NCBI RefSeq assembly: GCF_000714935.1
Contig: NZ_JMIR01000011.1
Location: forward strand, 37,991 to 101,990
Direction: 5' to 3'
Length of the DNA: 64,000 bases
Source of the DNA: Tumebacillus flagellatus
Lineage (GTDB): Bacteria > Bacillota > Bacilli > Tumebacillales > Tumebacillaceae
The notes beneath the pieces were generated by a model, which was not told the origin of the DNA, made no database searches, and was given only the letters and a program-made list of their open reading frames with translations. Position numbers and translations under genes: made by a program. Numbering within the stretch: the first letter of the stretch is position 1; every line of letters starts with the position of its first letter. Positions 1-9,511 of the stretch are shown one piece after another.

Positions 1-8
1 CACTCCCG

Positions 9-1361
9 TTATCCGAACAGAGTTCCGTACAACAAATACAGATTGAGACCAGCGATGACGACGGCCACCGTCCAGGCGAGAATCTTCAACCAAAGCGGGT
101 TGACGAACTCGCCCATTTTTTTCCGATCGCTTGTGAACCTCACGAGCGGAACGACCGCGAAGGAAAGTTGCAGCGAGAGGATGACTTGACTCAAGATCAA
201 GAGATCGCCGGTTCCTTTCTCGCCGTAGAGCGCCGTGACGATGACGGCGGGCACGATGGCGACGGTTCTCGTGAGCAAGCGGCGCAACCACGCTTTCATC
301 CGGATGTTCAAAAAACCCTCCATCACGATCTGCCCGGCGAGCGTGCCGGTCAACGTGGAGTTCTGTCCGGCCGCCAACAGTGCCACTCCGAACAGAATGC
401 TCGCCATCGTCGTGCCGAGCAGCGGCGAGAGCATGTGGTACGCGTCTTGAATCTCCGCGATGTCCGTGTTGCCGCTGGTGTGGAACGTCGCAGCTGCCAA
501 GATCAGAATCGCCGCGTTGATGAACAGGGCGAACAACAGCGCAATCGTGGAGTCCCACGTCGTAAACTTGATCGCTTCTTTCTTGCCAAGAGTCGTCTCT
601 TCAAAGCGGCGGGTCTGCACGATCGACGAATGTAAGTAGAGGTTGTGCGGCATCACCGTCGCGCCGAGAATGCCGATGGCGATGTAGAGCATCTGCGGGT
701 TGCTGACCAGCTCGGCGGTGGGAAGGAAACCCTTCGCCACACCGCCTATGTCGGGTTTGGAGAGAAACAGCTCCACGCCAAAACAGATGCCGACGGTGGC
801 GATCAGCGCGATCACCATCGCTTCAATGTAGCGGAACCCTTTGTTTTGCAACAGCAGGACAAGCAGTACGTCAACCGATGTCAACACGATGCCCCAGAGC
901 AACGGCAAGCCGAACAGCAAGTTCAAAGCGATCGCCGAGCCGATCAATTCCGCCAAGTCGCAAGCGGCAATCGCCAGTTCGCAGAGCAGCCAGAGCGAGA
1001 TCGCGACCGGCTTGCTGTAGGCATCGCGGCACGCTTGCGCCAAATCGCGGCCCGTGACGATGCCGAGCTTCCCGGACAACGCCTGCAGCAAGATCGCCAT
1101 GAGGTTTGAGATCATCACGACGGACAGCAGGGAATAACCAAATTGAGAACCGCCTGCCAGGTCGGTCGCCCAGTTGCCGGGGTCCATATATCCGACCGCG
1201 ACCAAGTAGCCGGGTCCAAGAAACGCGAGAAATTTACGAAACCACGACCCTTTGGTCGGGACGGGCATCGAACGGTGCACTTCCGGCAACGAGTTGCCGG
1301 CTCTCTCGGTTCTCCATCCGGATTTCGTCGAGAGAGGGAGGGGAGTTCCTCTGTCTTTCAT
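9..1361 (-). CDS. mntH: NRAMP-family Mn2+/H+ symporter MntH
   Basis: Proton-coupled divalent metal (mainly manganese) importer of the cytoplasmic membrane, 450 aa, the normal length. The hallmark TM1 segment with the DPGNW motif (within [15 protein letters not shown]) and the TM6 [10 protein letters not shown] motif are both present, and about eleven hydrophobic segments follow one another. I place the start at the ATG of MKDRGTPL because a GAGGTG ribosome site lies 9 nt upstream; the frame stays open further upstream but only through promoter DNA. Two MntR-box sequences precede the gene, so manganese repression is expected. The family assignment is certain from motifs; manganese as main substrate is inferred from the operators. 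Confidence 0.95.
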   Translation of the reverse strand: MKDRGTPLPLSTKSGWRTERAGNSLPEVHRSMPVPTKGSWFRKFLAFLGPGYLVAVGYMDPGNWATDLAGGSQFGYSLLSVVMISNLMAILLQALSGKLGIVTGRDLAQACRDAYSKPVAISLWLLCELAIAACDLAELIGSAIALNLLFGLPLLWGIVLTSVDVLLVLLLQNKGFRYIEAMVIALIATVGICFGVELFLSKPDIGGVAKGFLPTAELVSNPQMLYIAIGILGATVMPHNLYLHSSIVQTRRFEETTLGKKEAIKFTTWDSTIALLFALFINAAILILAAATFHTSGNTDIAEIQDAYHMLSPLLGTTMASILFGVALLAAGQNSTLTGTLAGQIVMEGFLNIRMKAWLRRLLTRTVAIVPAVIVTALYGEKGTGDLLILSQVILSLQLSFAVVPLVRFTSDRKKMGEFVNPLWLKILAWTVAVVIAGLNLYLLYGTLFG

Positions 1362-1388
1362 TCGGCAAACACCTCGTATTCCTGTCAT

Positions 1389-1427
1389 AAGATAGCCTGA
1401 GCTAATTTTTTTGCCCAAGGGAAACTT
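1389..1427 (-). promoter_or_regulatory. mntH proximal promoter with MntR box
   Basis: The sequence TTTGCCCAAGGGAAACT at 1410-1426 (plus strand) closely matches the Bacillus MntR operator pattern TTTGCC-TTAA-GGAAACT. On the minus strand it overlaps a -35 element TTGGGC (1413-1418), which is 18 bp from a -10 element TATCTT (1389-1394). Repressor binding would block RNA polymerase. The distance to the mntH start implies a leader of about 20 nt. Confidence 0.75.
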
Positions 1428-1512
1428 TGTGGCCAAAAAGAAAACCGTCGGCTCGCTATCAAAGGTATGCCGCCCAGTTGGTTTTGGTGAAGAAAATTGC
1501 AGCACGCTCATA

Positions 1513-1550
1513 ATCTTAGCTTCACACAAGTTTTTTGCCCGAAGGAAACT
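1513..1550 (-). promoter_or_regulatory. mntH distal promoter with second MntR box
   Basis: TTTGCCCGAAGGAAACT at 1534-1550 is a second MntR-type operator. It has the same geometry as the proximal one: on the minus strand, TCGGGC (1537-1542), 18 bp, then TAAGAT (1513-1518). The similarity extends over operator, spacer and -10, suggesting an old duplication of the promoter. It faces mntH, not the divergent gene. Confidence 0.65.
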
Positions 1551-1668
1551 TTCTGAAAACAGTATATCTTTCCTTGGCTAAAATCGTCAAGTGATGTGGC
1601 ACACTAAGAGGAAAGACATGCCAAGAAACAGAAGTAGTCAAGTGTTTTAGAGGAGAGGAGATGAGCAG

Positions 1669-2202
1669 ATGGCGAAAGAAAAACGCATGGTCGAGTATGG
1701 GTACGATCCAAACCTGACCGCCGATCCGGCGAAGGGGACGATCATCGTGCCGGACGCGTTTGGCGACTGGGACGACGACCGAATGCAGAAGCTCGTGGAG
1801 TTTGCGGAAGTTCGCAGTTTCGCTCAGATCGTGCTGTTCCCGCACCATGAGAAGACGTTGAAGAGCATGGGCTGGCCGGAGGTGCCTGCCTTTCATAAGC
1901 GTGTGAAGGAACTTCAAAGCCTGGTCGACGATCTGCCGCCAACCGCCGTCAAGATCACCCTCGACGTCTGGGAGGAGAAGCGCAAGAAATACACGCCGCT
2001 GGAGTTGATCGTGCGCTATCTGGAGGAGAAATACCGTCCGCCGTTTTTTCTGTACGTGTCGGACGCGTACGCGAACGCGATGGCGGGCTTTGCGTCGTTT
2101 GACGAGCTGATTCGAAACCTCCGCTTGGTGATCGAAACCCGCTACGGCGTCGGACAGCACCCCAAGCTCGCCAAAGTCGAACACCGCTGGGAACAAATCT
2201 AA
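1669..2202 (+). CDS. Unrecognised 177-aa cytosolic protein
   Basis: No family is recognised. The protein is charged and soluble, without signal peptide or membrane segment, and rich in Lys, Glu, Trp and Tyr. It starts MAKEKRMVEYGYDP after a good purine-rich site (GAGGAGAGGAG). The centre alternates hydrophobic strands (IIVPDAFGDW, AQIVLFPHHEK) with amphipathic helices, which suggests a compact alpha/beta fold. It is followed 38 bp later by a dehydrogenase gene on the same strand and may be co-transcribed with it. Coding is supported by codon use like its neighbours and by the ribosome site. Function unknown. Confidence 0.8.
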   Translation: MAKEKRMVEYGYDPNLTADPAKGTIIVPDAFGDWDDDRMQKLVEFAEVRSFAQIVLFPHHEKTLKSMGWPEVPAFHKRVKELQSLVDDLPPTAVKITLDVWEEKRKKYTPLELIVRYLEEKYRPPFFLYVSDAYANAMAGFASFDELIRNLRLVIETRYGVGQHPKLAKVEHRWEQI

Positions 2203-2240
2203 GAGCAACCCATCTAAGAAAAAACGAGGTGACCCGCAAC

Positions 2241-3017
<777 letters not shown>

Positions 3018-3049
3018 TCCGACACTACATAACATATATTATGGAACCT

Positions 3050-3075
3050 GAGACCCTCGCGCGGGTCTCTTTTTT
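3050..3075 (+). terminator. Intrinsic terminator after the SDR gene
   Basis: GAGACCC, a 6-nt loop, GGGTCTC and a run of T form a compact rho-independent terminator 33 bp after the stop codon. Confidence 0.9.
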
Positions 3076-3175
3076 ACATTTTGTGTTCGTTCCCCTTGGA
3101 TTCGCCCTGCCGGAAACAGCGGCATCTGATTACTATATAGGAAACCATACTGTTTCTTTGGAGAGTGGGAGAAAG

Positions 3176-4183
3176 ATGAAAGGTGTGATTCTCTGCGCGG
3201 GTTCCGGCTCGCGTATGCGGCCTTTTTCGCTCGCGCTTCCCAAACCGTTGTTGCCGGTGCTCAACCGACCCTTGTTGGAGCATGCGATGTCCGCTTTGCA
3301 GGCGATTGGCATCGAGGAGATCGCCGTCGTGATCAACCCTCTGCAACAAGCTGAGTTTGAGCACGTGAACGCGAAAATTCTCTATCAAAAAAAGCCCCTC
3401 GGCATCGCCAACGCCGTTGCGCAAACCGCTTCGTTTATCGGCACCGACTCGTTTGTTCTGCTGCTGGGCGACAATTTGCTCCTCGAACCGTTGAGTTCGC
3501 TGGTTCAAGCAGCAGAGGGGAAGTCCGGCGCCGTGCTGTTACAGGAAGTCGAGACGCCGCAAGATTACGGCATCGCAAGACTTGAGAACGGACGACTCGT
3601 CAAACTGACGGAAAAACCTCGCGAACCGGAAAGCAATCTCGCCGTCGTCGGCGCGTACTTGTTCACTCCGGCGATTTTTCAAGCGGTACAGGCCATCTCG
3701 CCGTCTGCTCGCGGCGAATTCGAGATCACCGACGCGATCCAATGGCTGTTGGAACAAGGGCATGAAATCGGATGCGGCATCGCCGCCAAACCCTGCTTCG
3801 ACGTCGGTACGGTAGAGCGCTGGCTGTCAGCAACCCGCTATCTCCTGCAAGAACATGCGGGACAAGTACACATCGGAACTCACGTCATGCTCGACCGTTG
3901 CCGCTTGATTCCGCCCGTGCTGATCGCCGACCACTGCGTCCTCCAAGACGCCGTGATCGGCCCGAACGTCTCGATTCAAAGCGGCGCAAACCTCAGATCC
4001 TGCACGATTCGCGACAGCATCTTGCTGGAGAACGTCACGTTGCAAGACGCGCATCTCGCCGAGAGCATCGTCGGGCGCCACTCCGAAATCAGCGGGCCGC
4101 AGGGTAAAAACGCCACAGCCCGCGGCTTTTTGGGCGACTACAGCAAACTGGTATTGAAGCAGGAAGGGAGCGAGCAGTCATGA
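3176..4183 (+). CDS. Sugar-phosphate nucleotidyltransferase
   Basis: Predicted to join a sugar-1-phosphate to an NTP, giving an activated sugar for polysaccharide synthesis; 335 aa. The N-terminus has the signature GSGSRMRPFS...PKPLLPV of the NTP-transferase fold, followed by GDN and the C-terminal ITDAIQWLL region. The C-terminal third holds irregular hexapeptide-like repeats (left-handed beta-helix), as in the long RmlA/GlmU-like members. I start at ATG 3176 (MKGVILCAGSG) after GGAGAGTGGGAG, since the upstream open frame crosses a terminator. It overlaps ugd by 4 bp, so the two are translationally coupled. The sugar and nucleotide are not determined. Confidence 0.88.
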   Translation: MKGVILCAGSGSRMRPFSLALPKPLLPVLNRPLLEHAMSALQAIGIEEIAVVINPLQQAEFEHVNAKILYQKKPLGIANAVAQTASFIGTDSFVLLLGDNLLLEPLSSLVQAAEGKSGAVLLQEVETPQDYGIARLENGRLVKLTEKPREPESNLAVVGAYLFTPAIFQAVQAISPSARGEFEITDAIQWLLEQGHEIGCGIAAKPCFDVGTVERWLSATRYLLQEHAGQVHIGTHVMLDRCRLIPPVLIADHCVLQDAVIGPNVSIQSGANLRSCTIRDSILLENVTLQDAHLAESIVGRHSEISGPQGKNATARGFLGDYSKLVLKQEGSEQS

Positions 4184-5499
4184 TGATCACCGTTGTCGGC
4201 ACCGGGTATGTCGGCACCACCACGACGGTCGCACTCGCGATGTTGGGTCACACCGTCTGCGGGGTGGACGTTGATCCGGTCAAAGTGCGAGCGTTGCAAA
4301 GCGGCTCCCTCCCGATTTTTGAAGAGGGGCTGGAAGACGCGCTGCGCCGGGAAACGGCGGCCGGGCGTCTCCGTTTTACCTGCGACCTGGGGCAAGCGCT
4401 CCCCGGTTGCGACGTGATCATGCTGGCGGTCGGCACACCTCCCGACGAGGACGGATCTGCCAACCTGAGAGCTCTGGAGGAGGTGTCAAGACAGCTGGGA
4501 CGACTGTTGCAGCCGAAAGCGCACGGCCGGCCGCCGGTGATCGCAATCAAAAGCACCGTGCCCGTCGGAACCGGCGAACGCGTGCGGGGCTGGCTTTTGC
4601 AAGAAATGATCTTGCGCGGCCTCCACATCCCGTTTGAAATGGCTTCGAATCCGGAGTTTTTGCGCGAAGGCCGTGCCTTGCACGACGCGATGCATCCGGA
4701 CCGTGTCGTGGTCGGCGCGGACACTCCGGGAGCGGCGAACGTGATGAAGCAGATGTACCTCCCGCTGCAAGCTCCCCTGTTGCTGACGAGTATTCGGGAC
4801 GCAGAGATGATCAAGTACGCGAGCAATGCGTTTCTTGCGACCAAGATTTCATTTATGAACGAGTTGGCGCGCTTGTGCGAGCGCGTGGGAGCGAACATTC
4901 AGCAAGTGGCGCAGGGGATGGGGTTTGACGCGCGAATCAACCCGCACTTCCTGCAGGCGGGCATCGGGTACGGCGGTTCGTGTTTTCCCAAGGACGTGCA
5001 GGCGTTGCAAGCGTTGGCGGCCCAATCCGGGCTAACGCTTCAAATCCTGCAAGCCGTGGAAGCGGTCAACGCTTCGCAACCCGGTTGGTTCCTGCAAAAA
5101 GTGAAGCATGTCCTCGGCTCGCTGAACGGTCAACACATCACCGTGCTCGGCCTAACGTTCAAGCCGGGCACGGACGACATCCGCGAATCGCCCGCCATCC
5201 CGATCCTCAAGCATCTGGAAGAGCAAGGCGCGCAGATCACCGCGTTTGATCCCCAAGGAATGGCGGCGATGAAGCAGCGCTTCCCGAACGTGACCTACGC
5301 TTCTACGCTCCAGGAATCGTTGCGCGACGCCGACGCGGTGCTGCTGCTGACAGAATGGAAGGAAGTCGTCGAGCACGATTGGGGCGCTTCTTGGTCGGAG
5401 TTGCGCCAGCCGATCGTGTTTGACGGACGCAATGTACTGGACAGCGCCCAGATGCGGGCGTGGGGCTATCAATACTACGGAGTCGCTCGACCTTCCTGA
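4180..5499 (+). CDS. ugd: UDP-glucose 6-dehydrogenase
   Basis: Oxidises UDP-glucose to UDP-glucuronate with two NAD+, supplying acidic sugar for capsule, teichuronic acid or spore polysaccharide. 439 aa, normal for the Ugd/TuaD family. The N-terminal Rossmann motif is GTGYVG, the catalytic Cys is at about 268 in YGGSCFPKD, and the central Lys/Asn stretch KYASNAFLATKISF is intact. The C-terminal UDP-binding domain includes GLTFKPGTDDIRESP. The start ATG overlaps the stop of the nucleotidyltransferase (ATGA). Substrate could be a related UDP-sugar, but UDP-glucose is most likely. Confidence 0.93.
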   Translation: MMITVVGTGYVGTTTTVALAMLGHTVCGVDVDPVKVRALQSGSLPIFEEGLEDALRRETAAGRLRFTCDLGQALPGCDVIMLAVGTPPDEDGSANLRALEEVSRQLGRLLQPKAHGRPPVIAIKSTVPVGTGERVRGWLLQEMILRGLHIPFEMASNPEFLREGRALHDAMHPDRVVVGADTPGAANVMKQMYLPLQAPLLLTSIRDAEMIKYASNAFLATKISFMNELARLCERVGANIQQVAQGMGFDARINPHFLQAGIGYGGSCFPKDVQALQALAAQSGLTLQILQAVEAVNASQPGWFLQKVKHVLGSLNGQHITVLGLTFKPGTDDIRESPAIPILKHLEEQGAQITAFDPQGMAAMKQRFPNVTYASTLQESLRDADAVLLLTEWKEVVEHDWGASWSELRQPIVFDGRNVLDSAQMRAWGYQYYGVARPS

Positions 5500-5521
5500 T
5501 CAGAAAAAACATCAGGCTATG

Positions 5522-5557
5522 AAAAACCTCAGGCTCATCGGAGCGCCTGAGGTTTTT
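5522..5557. terminator. Bidirectional intrinsic terminator
   Basis: AAAAACCTCAGGC and GCCTGAGGTTTTT form a perfect 13-bp stem flanking a 10-nt loop between convergent genes. The A and T runs let it work for both directions. Confidence 0.9.
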
Positions 5558-5562
5558 GGCTG

Positions 5563-6513
5563 TTAGAGATTGTAGAGCTTCTTCACGTCGTCAATCTGCA
5601 AGCGCAACCCTTTTTCCACATCGAATTGCGGGTTGTACGAGAGCAGATTCCGCGCTTTGCCGATATCGGCATAGGTGTGTTTGGGGTCGCCGGGTACTTC
5701 CGGCAACCAAACCACGTTGGCGTGCTTGCCGGTCGCCTTCTCGATCATCCGCACGACTTCCAAAACGCTCAGATGCGAAACGCCGCCGATGTTGAACACT
5801 TCTCCGTGATGGGGGGACTGCATCGCCGCCATGTTGGCGTCCACGCAATCGCTGATAAACGTAAAGTCCCGCGTCTGACCGCCGTCTCCGTAAATCAAGA
5901 GCGGTTGTCCCTCCAGGATGCGCTTGATGAAGAGATGAAACGCCATGTCCGGTCGCTGCCGAGGTCCGAACACCGTGAAGTAGCGCATCGACGCGATCGG
6001 GATGTGGTGGTGATGGCCGTAGAGCAAACACAGTTGTTCTCCGGAAAGTTTGGTCACGCCGTAGGGAGAGAGCGGCTTGAGCAGACGCTCTTCGTCGGCG
6101 GGGCCGGTCATGCCGCCGTAGACGGAAGACGAGGAAGCGTAGACGACTTTTTGGACTTGCGTGTCGAGCAGGGCTTCCAGCAGGTTTTGTGTCGCCAAGA
6201 TGTTGTGGTCGACATACTCTTGAAAGTGCGTGCCCCAAGACGTGCGCACGCCGGGTAGCGCGGCGAGGTGAAACACGTAGTCTACCCCGCGCAGCAGCGG
6301 CGCCCAGTTGACGTGCAGGATGTTTTTTTCGTGAAACGTGAAGCGGGGGTGGTGCCGCAGATGCTGGAGGTTGCGCTCCTTGATCCAGCGGCTGTAGTTG
6401 CTCGTGAAGCAGTCGATCCCGATCACCTCACATCCCTCGCCGAGCAGCCGTTCCGAGAGCGTGGAACCGATGAACCCTGCACAGCCGGTCACCAATACGC
6501 GCTGCGTATTCAT
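5563..6513 (-). CDS. NAD-dependent nucleotide-sugar epimerase
   Basis: Extended SDR of the UDP-glucose/UDP-glucuronate 4-epimerase type, 316 aa. GCAGFIGS at residues 9-16 binds NAD, SSSVYG and the catalytic YGVTK pair follow, and FTVFGPRQRPDMAF is the substrate-binding segment. Start ATG 6513 has a GGAGG site and overlaps the end of the upstream glycosyltransferase by 4 bp. With ugd nearby, UDP-glucuronate to UDP-galacturonate is an attractive reaction, but this is inference. It is the last gene of a three-gene minus-strand group with the glycosyltransferase and CotS-like gene. Confidence 0.9.
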   Translation of the reverse strand: MNTQRVLVTGCAGFIGSTLSERLLGEGCEVIGIDCFTSNYSRWIKERNLQHLRHHPRFTFHEKNILHVNWAPLLRGVDYVFHLAALPGVRTSWGTHFQEYVDHNILATQNLLEALLDTQVQKVVYASSSSVYGGMTGPADEERLLKPLSPYGVTKLSGEQLCLLYGHHHHIPIASMRYFTVFGPRQRPDMAFHLFIKRILEGQPLLIYGDGGQTRDFTFISDCVDANMAAMQSPHHGEVFNIGGVSHLSVLEVVRMIEKATGKHANVVWLPEVPGDPKHTYADIGKARNLLSYNPQFDVEKGLRLQIDDVKKLYNL

Positions 6514-7637
6514 CCCGACCAAACCTCCAAAATCTCGCGGATGACCCGTTCCCAACCATAGTTTCGCTCGGCGAGGACGCGGCCGTGCTTGCCGAAGTCA
6601 CGGCGTTTGGTCGCGTTGTGCAACAGGTCGGAGATCGCCGCGGCAAACGATGCCGGGTCTTCCGGGTTGTCGATGACGATGCCGTTTTGCCCGTCGATCA
6701 CTTCCGGGTTGCCGCCCCGGCGCGTGGTGACGATCGGCAGTTCGGCCGCCATCGCTTCGTAATGCACGCGGGCGAGCGGCTCTTGCCATTGCGAGGGGCA
6801 GACGAACACGTCGCCGGCCCAGAACCATTTGTGCACTTCCGCCGCGTCGACGAATCCGGTGGTGACGACCGGAATCGGGGACCGGGCGGCGAGTGCGCGC
6901 ACATACGCGACATAGTCGGAGATGTTGTCGTCGCTGTACCAGCGGCTGCCGACCATGACGAGCGCGGCGTCCGGGTGTTTGTCTGCCAGTTGAGGGAGGG
7001 AGCGCAAGAGGATGTCTGCTCCCTTTTTCGGAGAGAGGCGCCCGACGAAGAGGATGACTTTCTTTCCGTTGAGGCCGTGGAGGTCGCGCAACTCTTGGCG
7101 TACGCGTTGGGCTTCCGTCGACAGCAGGTAACGGTTCAGGTCGACGCCGGAGTAGATGGTTTTCAGCTTTGGAGCGGCTTCCGGGTAGAGATTGGAGATC
7201 GTGCGTCCGACATAGTCGCTGACGGTGACGATCCGCTCGGCGTCGGCAATCGCGAGCTTTGCTTCTTCCGCCGTGATTTTGTTCGGCAGGAACATGTCGT
7301 TGTGCATGCTGAGGATCAAGCGGGCGTTGGGAGCTGCTTGGCGGACGGCGGACACCATCAGCGGGCGGTTGAAGATGTGAATGAGATCGAACTGTTTGCC
7401 GTCGAGATAAGACACCACGCCTTGGCGGTAGAGCTCGAAGTGGCCGCCGGGCACGCGGTCGAACGTGATGCCGTCCGCCACTTCGTGGTCGGGCAGCAGC
7501 GGGTCGGTGCGCCCGAGGATCGTCAAGTCGTGATGGCGTGCCAGTTGCGGGGCAATCCCGGCGATATACGTCTGAATCGCGCCGCCGCGCACGGGCGGCA
7601 CGGGGAGTTTTTCGGTGACGATGAGCAGAACCTTCAT
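6510..7637 (-). CDS. Glycosyltransferase family 4 protein
   Basis: GT-B fold glycosyltransferase, 375 aa, expected to transfer a sugar from a nucleotide donor to a surface glycan. The N-terminal acceptor domain carries the glycine loop PVRGGAIQTYI. The C-terminal donor domain has FVGRLSPKKGADILL and the E-x7-E-like motif EPLARVHYEAMAAELPIVTTRRGGNPEVI. It lies 1 bp downstream of the CotS-like gene and overlaps the epimerase, resembling the cotS-cotSA pairing of Bacillus spore coats. Role in spore or envelope polysaccharide is inferred from that context. Confidence 0.88.
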   Translation of the reverse strand: MKVLLIVTEKLPVPPVRGGAIQTYIAGIAPQLARHHDLTILGRTDPLLPDHEVADGITFDRVPGGHFELYRQGVVSYLDGKQFDLIHIFNRPLMVSAVRQAAPNARLILSMHNDMFLPNKITAEEAKLAIADAERIVTVSDYVGRTISNLYPEAAPKLKTIYSGVDLNRYLLSTEAQRVRQELRDLHGLNGKKVILFVGRLSPKKGADILLRSLPQLADKHPDAALVMVGSRWYSDDNISDYVAYVRALAARSPIPVVTTGFVDAAEVHKWFWAGDVFVCPSQWQEPLARVHYEAMAAELPIVTTRRGGNPEVIDGQNGIVIDNPEDPASFAAAISDLLHNATKRRDFGKHGRVLAERNYGWERVIREILEVWSG

Positions 7638-7638
7638 G

Positions 7639-9345
7639 CTATTTCTTCCCCTTTCCCTGAAGCGTCTGCATCAACAAGGAAAAACTGATCATCGTCGAAG
7701 CCAGCGAGTTTTGTTTGGAAATCGCGCGCTCGGCGACCTCCGGGGAGATGCCCATCTCGACGAGCAGTTGTTTGGTGTCTTCCTTGGAGAGGAGTTTCTC
7801 CGGAGACGCGATTCCTTGGATGAGTTGATTCGCGGTCAGGTCGGCCAGTTTCTGAGAGACAGGTTGGACAGGTTGGACAGGTTGGACAGGTGCGGCAGTC
7901 GCTTTGGTTGCCGCTTTTGAAACTGGTTTGGCGGGTGATTTGGCAACCGGCTTCGTCGCCGGTTTGAGGGGCTGTTTCGAGGTTTGTTTTTTGACTTTGG
8001 GTTGGATGGTTTGCATCTCTTGTAAGTTCTCTTGCAGAGCGACTTTTGGGGTTTCTTTTAGAGGTGCTGTATGGACTGCCTCAGCGGGAACCGGTTTGGG
8101 TTCGTATACGGTCGCGGGAGAGGAGGGGAGCGGCGCTGCTTGCGGCTCCGGCGGCAGGTACCAGTTCGCTTGGAGTTTTGCCGCGTCTTCCGCTTGCAGG
8201 GGTGTCGTCGGACGGCGCAACTCGACAAACAGCGGGTTCGGGCGGTAGTCGGCCGGCGGGTTTTGCAAGCGGATGCCAAACTCTTGCAGCGCCGCCCACT
8301 TCGAGTCTTCCGTCTGGTCGATCTTCTGCAGGAGGGCGTCGAACTGTTCGTCCATGAAGATGTGCGGCTCGAAAACCACTTCTTTTACGTTTTTGTAAAA
8401 CTCGTTGGGCACCGCAAAGTCGAGCAGCATCATCTGAAACAGCTCCGGCTCAATCGGGTTCGCCGCCTGGTACGCGTCGATCATGCCCTTCATCCACGTG
8501 ACATCCCAAAAGCCCATGTCGTCCATCGTGCCGGAGATCAACTTGCGCAAGTCGCGGATCGGCAAGTCGTACGCGACGCCGTCGAGGTCGATGATCCACA
8601 GCCCGCCGGGCCCTTCTTGGCCGTTCGACCAGCCGTAGTCTTGGTGCACCAAGCCCCACGTCTCTTCACCGCGCGCAATCAAGGACAGATACGGCGAGTG
8701 GTATTCCAAATTGTACAGCGCCGTCAACGCTTGCTGTTCATAGCGGTCGATCATCGCGAGCAGCCGCGCGCTGGCGGGCATGTCGTGATAGGCTTGAGCG
8801 ATGTGACGGAACCAAGACATCTTGTTCCAGATCTTGTAGTACTGCTTCGGGTAGCCGTACAGCCGCGATGCGACGATCGCGCCTTGAGGCGGCACGTAGC
8901 CTTGCGTATGGCGGTGGAATTCGCCGAGACCGTAGCACAATGTCTGTGCACCGGTGAGATCCGCTTTCGACGCCGGCGTGAGCGAGATCCAGTCGGTGAC
9001 GATCCAAAGCTTGCCGCCCGCCTCCGTGTACAGGAGCCCGTCCTGATTGGGAATGAGCGCGGGGACGCGCGCGCCTTTGCTGACGACATACTCTTGTGCC
9101 CCGACGCTGAACAAACTGCGCGGGGGAGTGCGATGCAGGCATTTCAGAGAACGCGGGCCTTTGTCGGTCGCGATGTACCAGATGGCGCCTCCCTTGTCCG
9201 GTTTGGTTGTGATCAGCTGAATTTCGTTGACCTGCATGTCGTATCGCTGCATGACATGGCGGGCAATCTCGTCCAGATAAGTCGGTACTTCCGGCACTGG
9301 ACCCTCTACATCGCCCCAAGGCTGTATGAGAGGCATTTCCTCCAT
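7639..9345 (-). CDS. CotS-family spore coat protein with long basic tail
   Basis: 568 aa. Residues about 20-390 have the aminoglycoside-phosphotransferase-like fold of the CotS/CotI/YutH spore-coat family. The motif HQDYGWSNGQE is followed by WIIDLDGVAYDLPIRDL, matching the catalytic H-x-D-x4-N and D positions. Residues about 400-500 form a Pro/Lys/Ala-rich low-complexity linker with a VQPVQPVQP repeat. The last 65 residues look folded again. Usual CotS proteins are about 340-380 aa, so the tail is unusual. ATG 9345 follows AGGAAG. The tail might anchor the protein in the coat; no evidence beyond composition. Confidence 0.82.
   Translation of the reverse strand: MEEMPLIQPWGDVEGPVPEVPTYLDEIARHVMQRYDMQVNEIQLITTKPDKGGAIWYIATDKGPRSLKCLHRTPPRSLFSVGAQEYVVSKGARVPALIPNQDGLLYTEAGGKLWIVTDWISLTPASKADLTGAQTLCYGLGEFHRHTQGYVPPQGAIVASRLYGYPKQYYKIWNKMSWFRHIAQAYHDMPASARLLAMIDRYEQQALTALYNLEYHSPYLSLIARGEETWGLVHQDYGWSNGQEGPGGLWIIDLDGVAYDLPIRDLRKLISGTMDDMGFWDVTWMKGMIDAYQAANPIEPELFQMMLLDFAVPNEFYKNVKEVVFEPHIFMDEQFDALLQKIDQTEDSKWAALQEFGIRLQNPPADYRPNPLFVELRRPTTPLQAEDAAKLQANWYLPPEPQAAPLPSSPATVYEPKPVPAEAVHTAPLKETPKVALQENLQEMQTIQPKVKKQTSKQPLKPATKPVAKSPAKPVSKAATKATAAPVQPVQPVQPVSQKLADLTANQLIQGIASPEKLLSKEDTKQLLVEMGISPEVAERAISKQNSLASTMISFSLLMQTLQGKGKK
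7861..7891. repeat. 9-bp in-frame tandem repeat in cotS-like gene
   Basis: AGGTTGGAC is repeated 3.4 times without mismatch. It encodes repeated Val-Gln-Pro in the low-complexity tail and is a candidate for length variation between strains. Confidence 0.85.
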
Positions 9346-9364
9346 GAATGAACACTTCCTTTTT

Positions 9365-9402
9365 CGCGATCTTTCTTGCAATACGCGATCTTTCTTGCAA
9401 TA
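9365..9402. repeat. Exact 19-bp tandem duplication upstream of the cotS-like gene
   Basis: CGCGATCTTTCTTGCAATA occurs twice back to back (9365-9383 and 9384-9402), just upstream of the ribosome site of the CotS-like gene. On the minus strand it directly follows CATATATT, which resembles the -10 of sigma-E/sigma-K sporulation promoters. Confidence 0.8.
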
Positions 9403-9460
9403 TATGAATTTTTCGGCGGGGCAGATACGGACATATCCCCCGAATGCCGACAAGAGCGCA

Positions 9461-9491
9461 GAAAAAAAAGAACCCTGCGCGGCAGAGTTCA
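9461..9491 (-). terminator. Terminator of the sigma/anti-sigma operon
   Basis: GAACTCTGC and GCAGGGTTC pair around a 3-nt loop (9470-9490) and are followed on the minus strand by eight T. Confidence 0.88.
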
Positions 9492-9511
9492 TTTTTTTCG
9501 ACGGGTTTGAG

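Noticed and set aside
1362..1529. N-terminal extension of MntH by 56 residues
   Set aside because: The extension runs through both MntR boxes and promoter elements and is not hydrophobic; the ribosome site supports the internal ATG.
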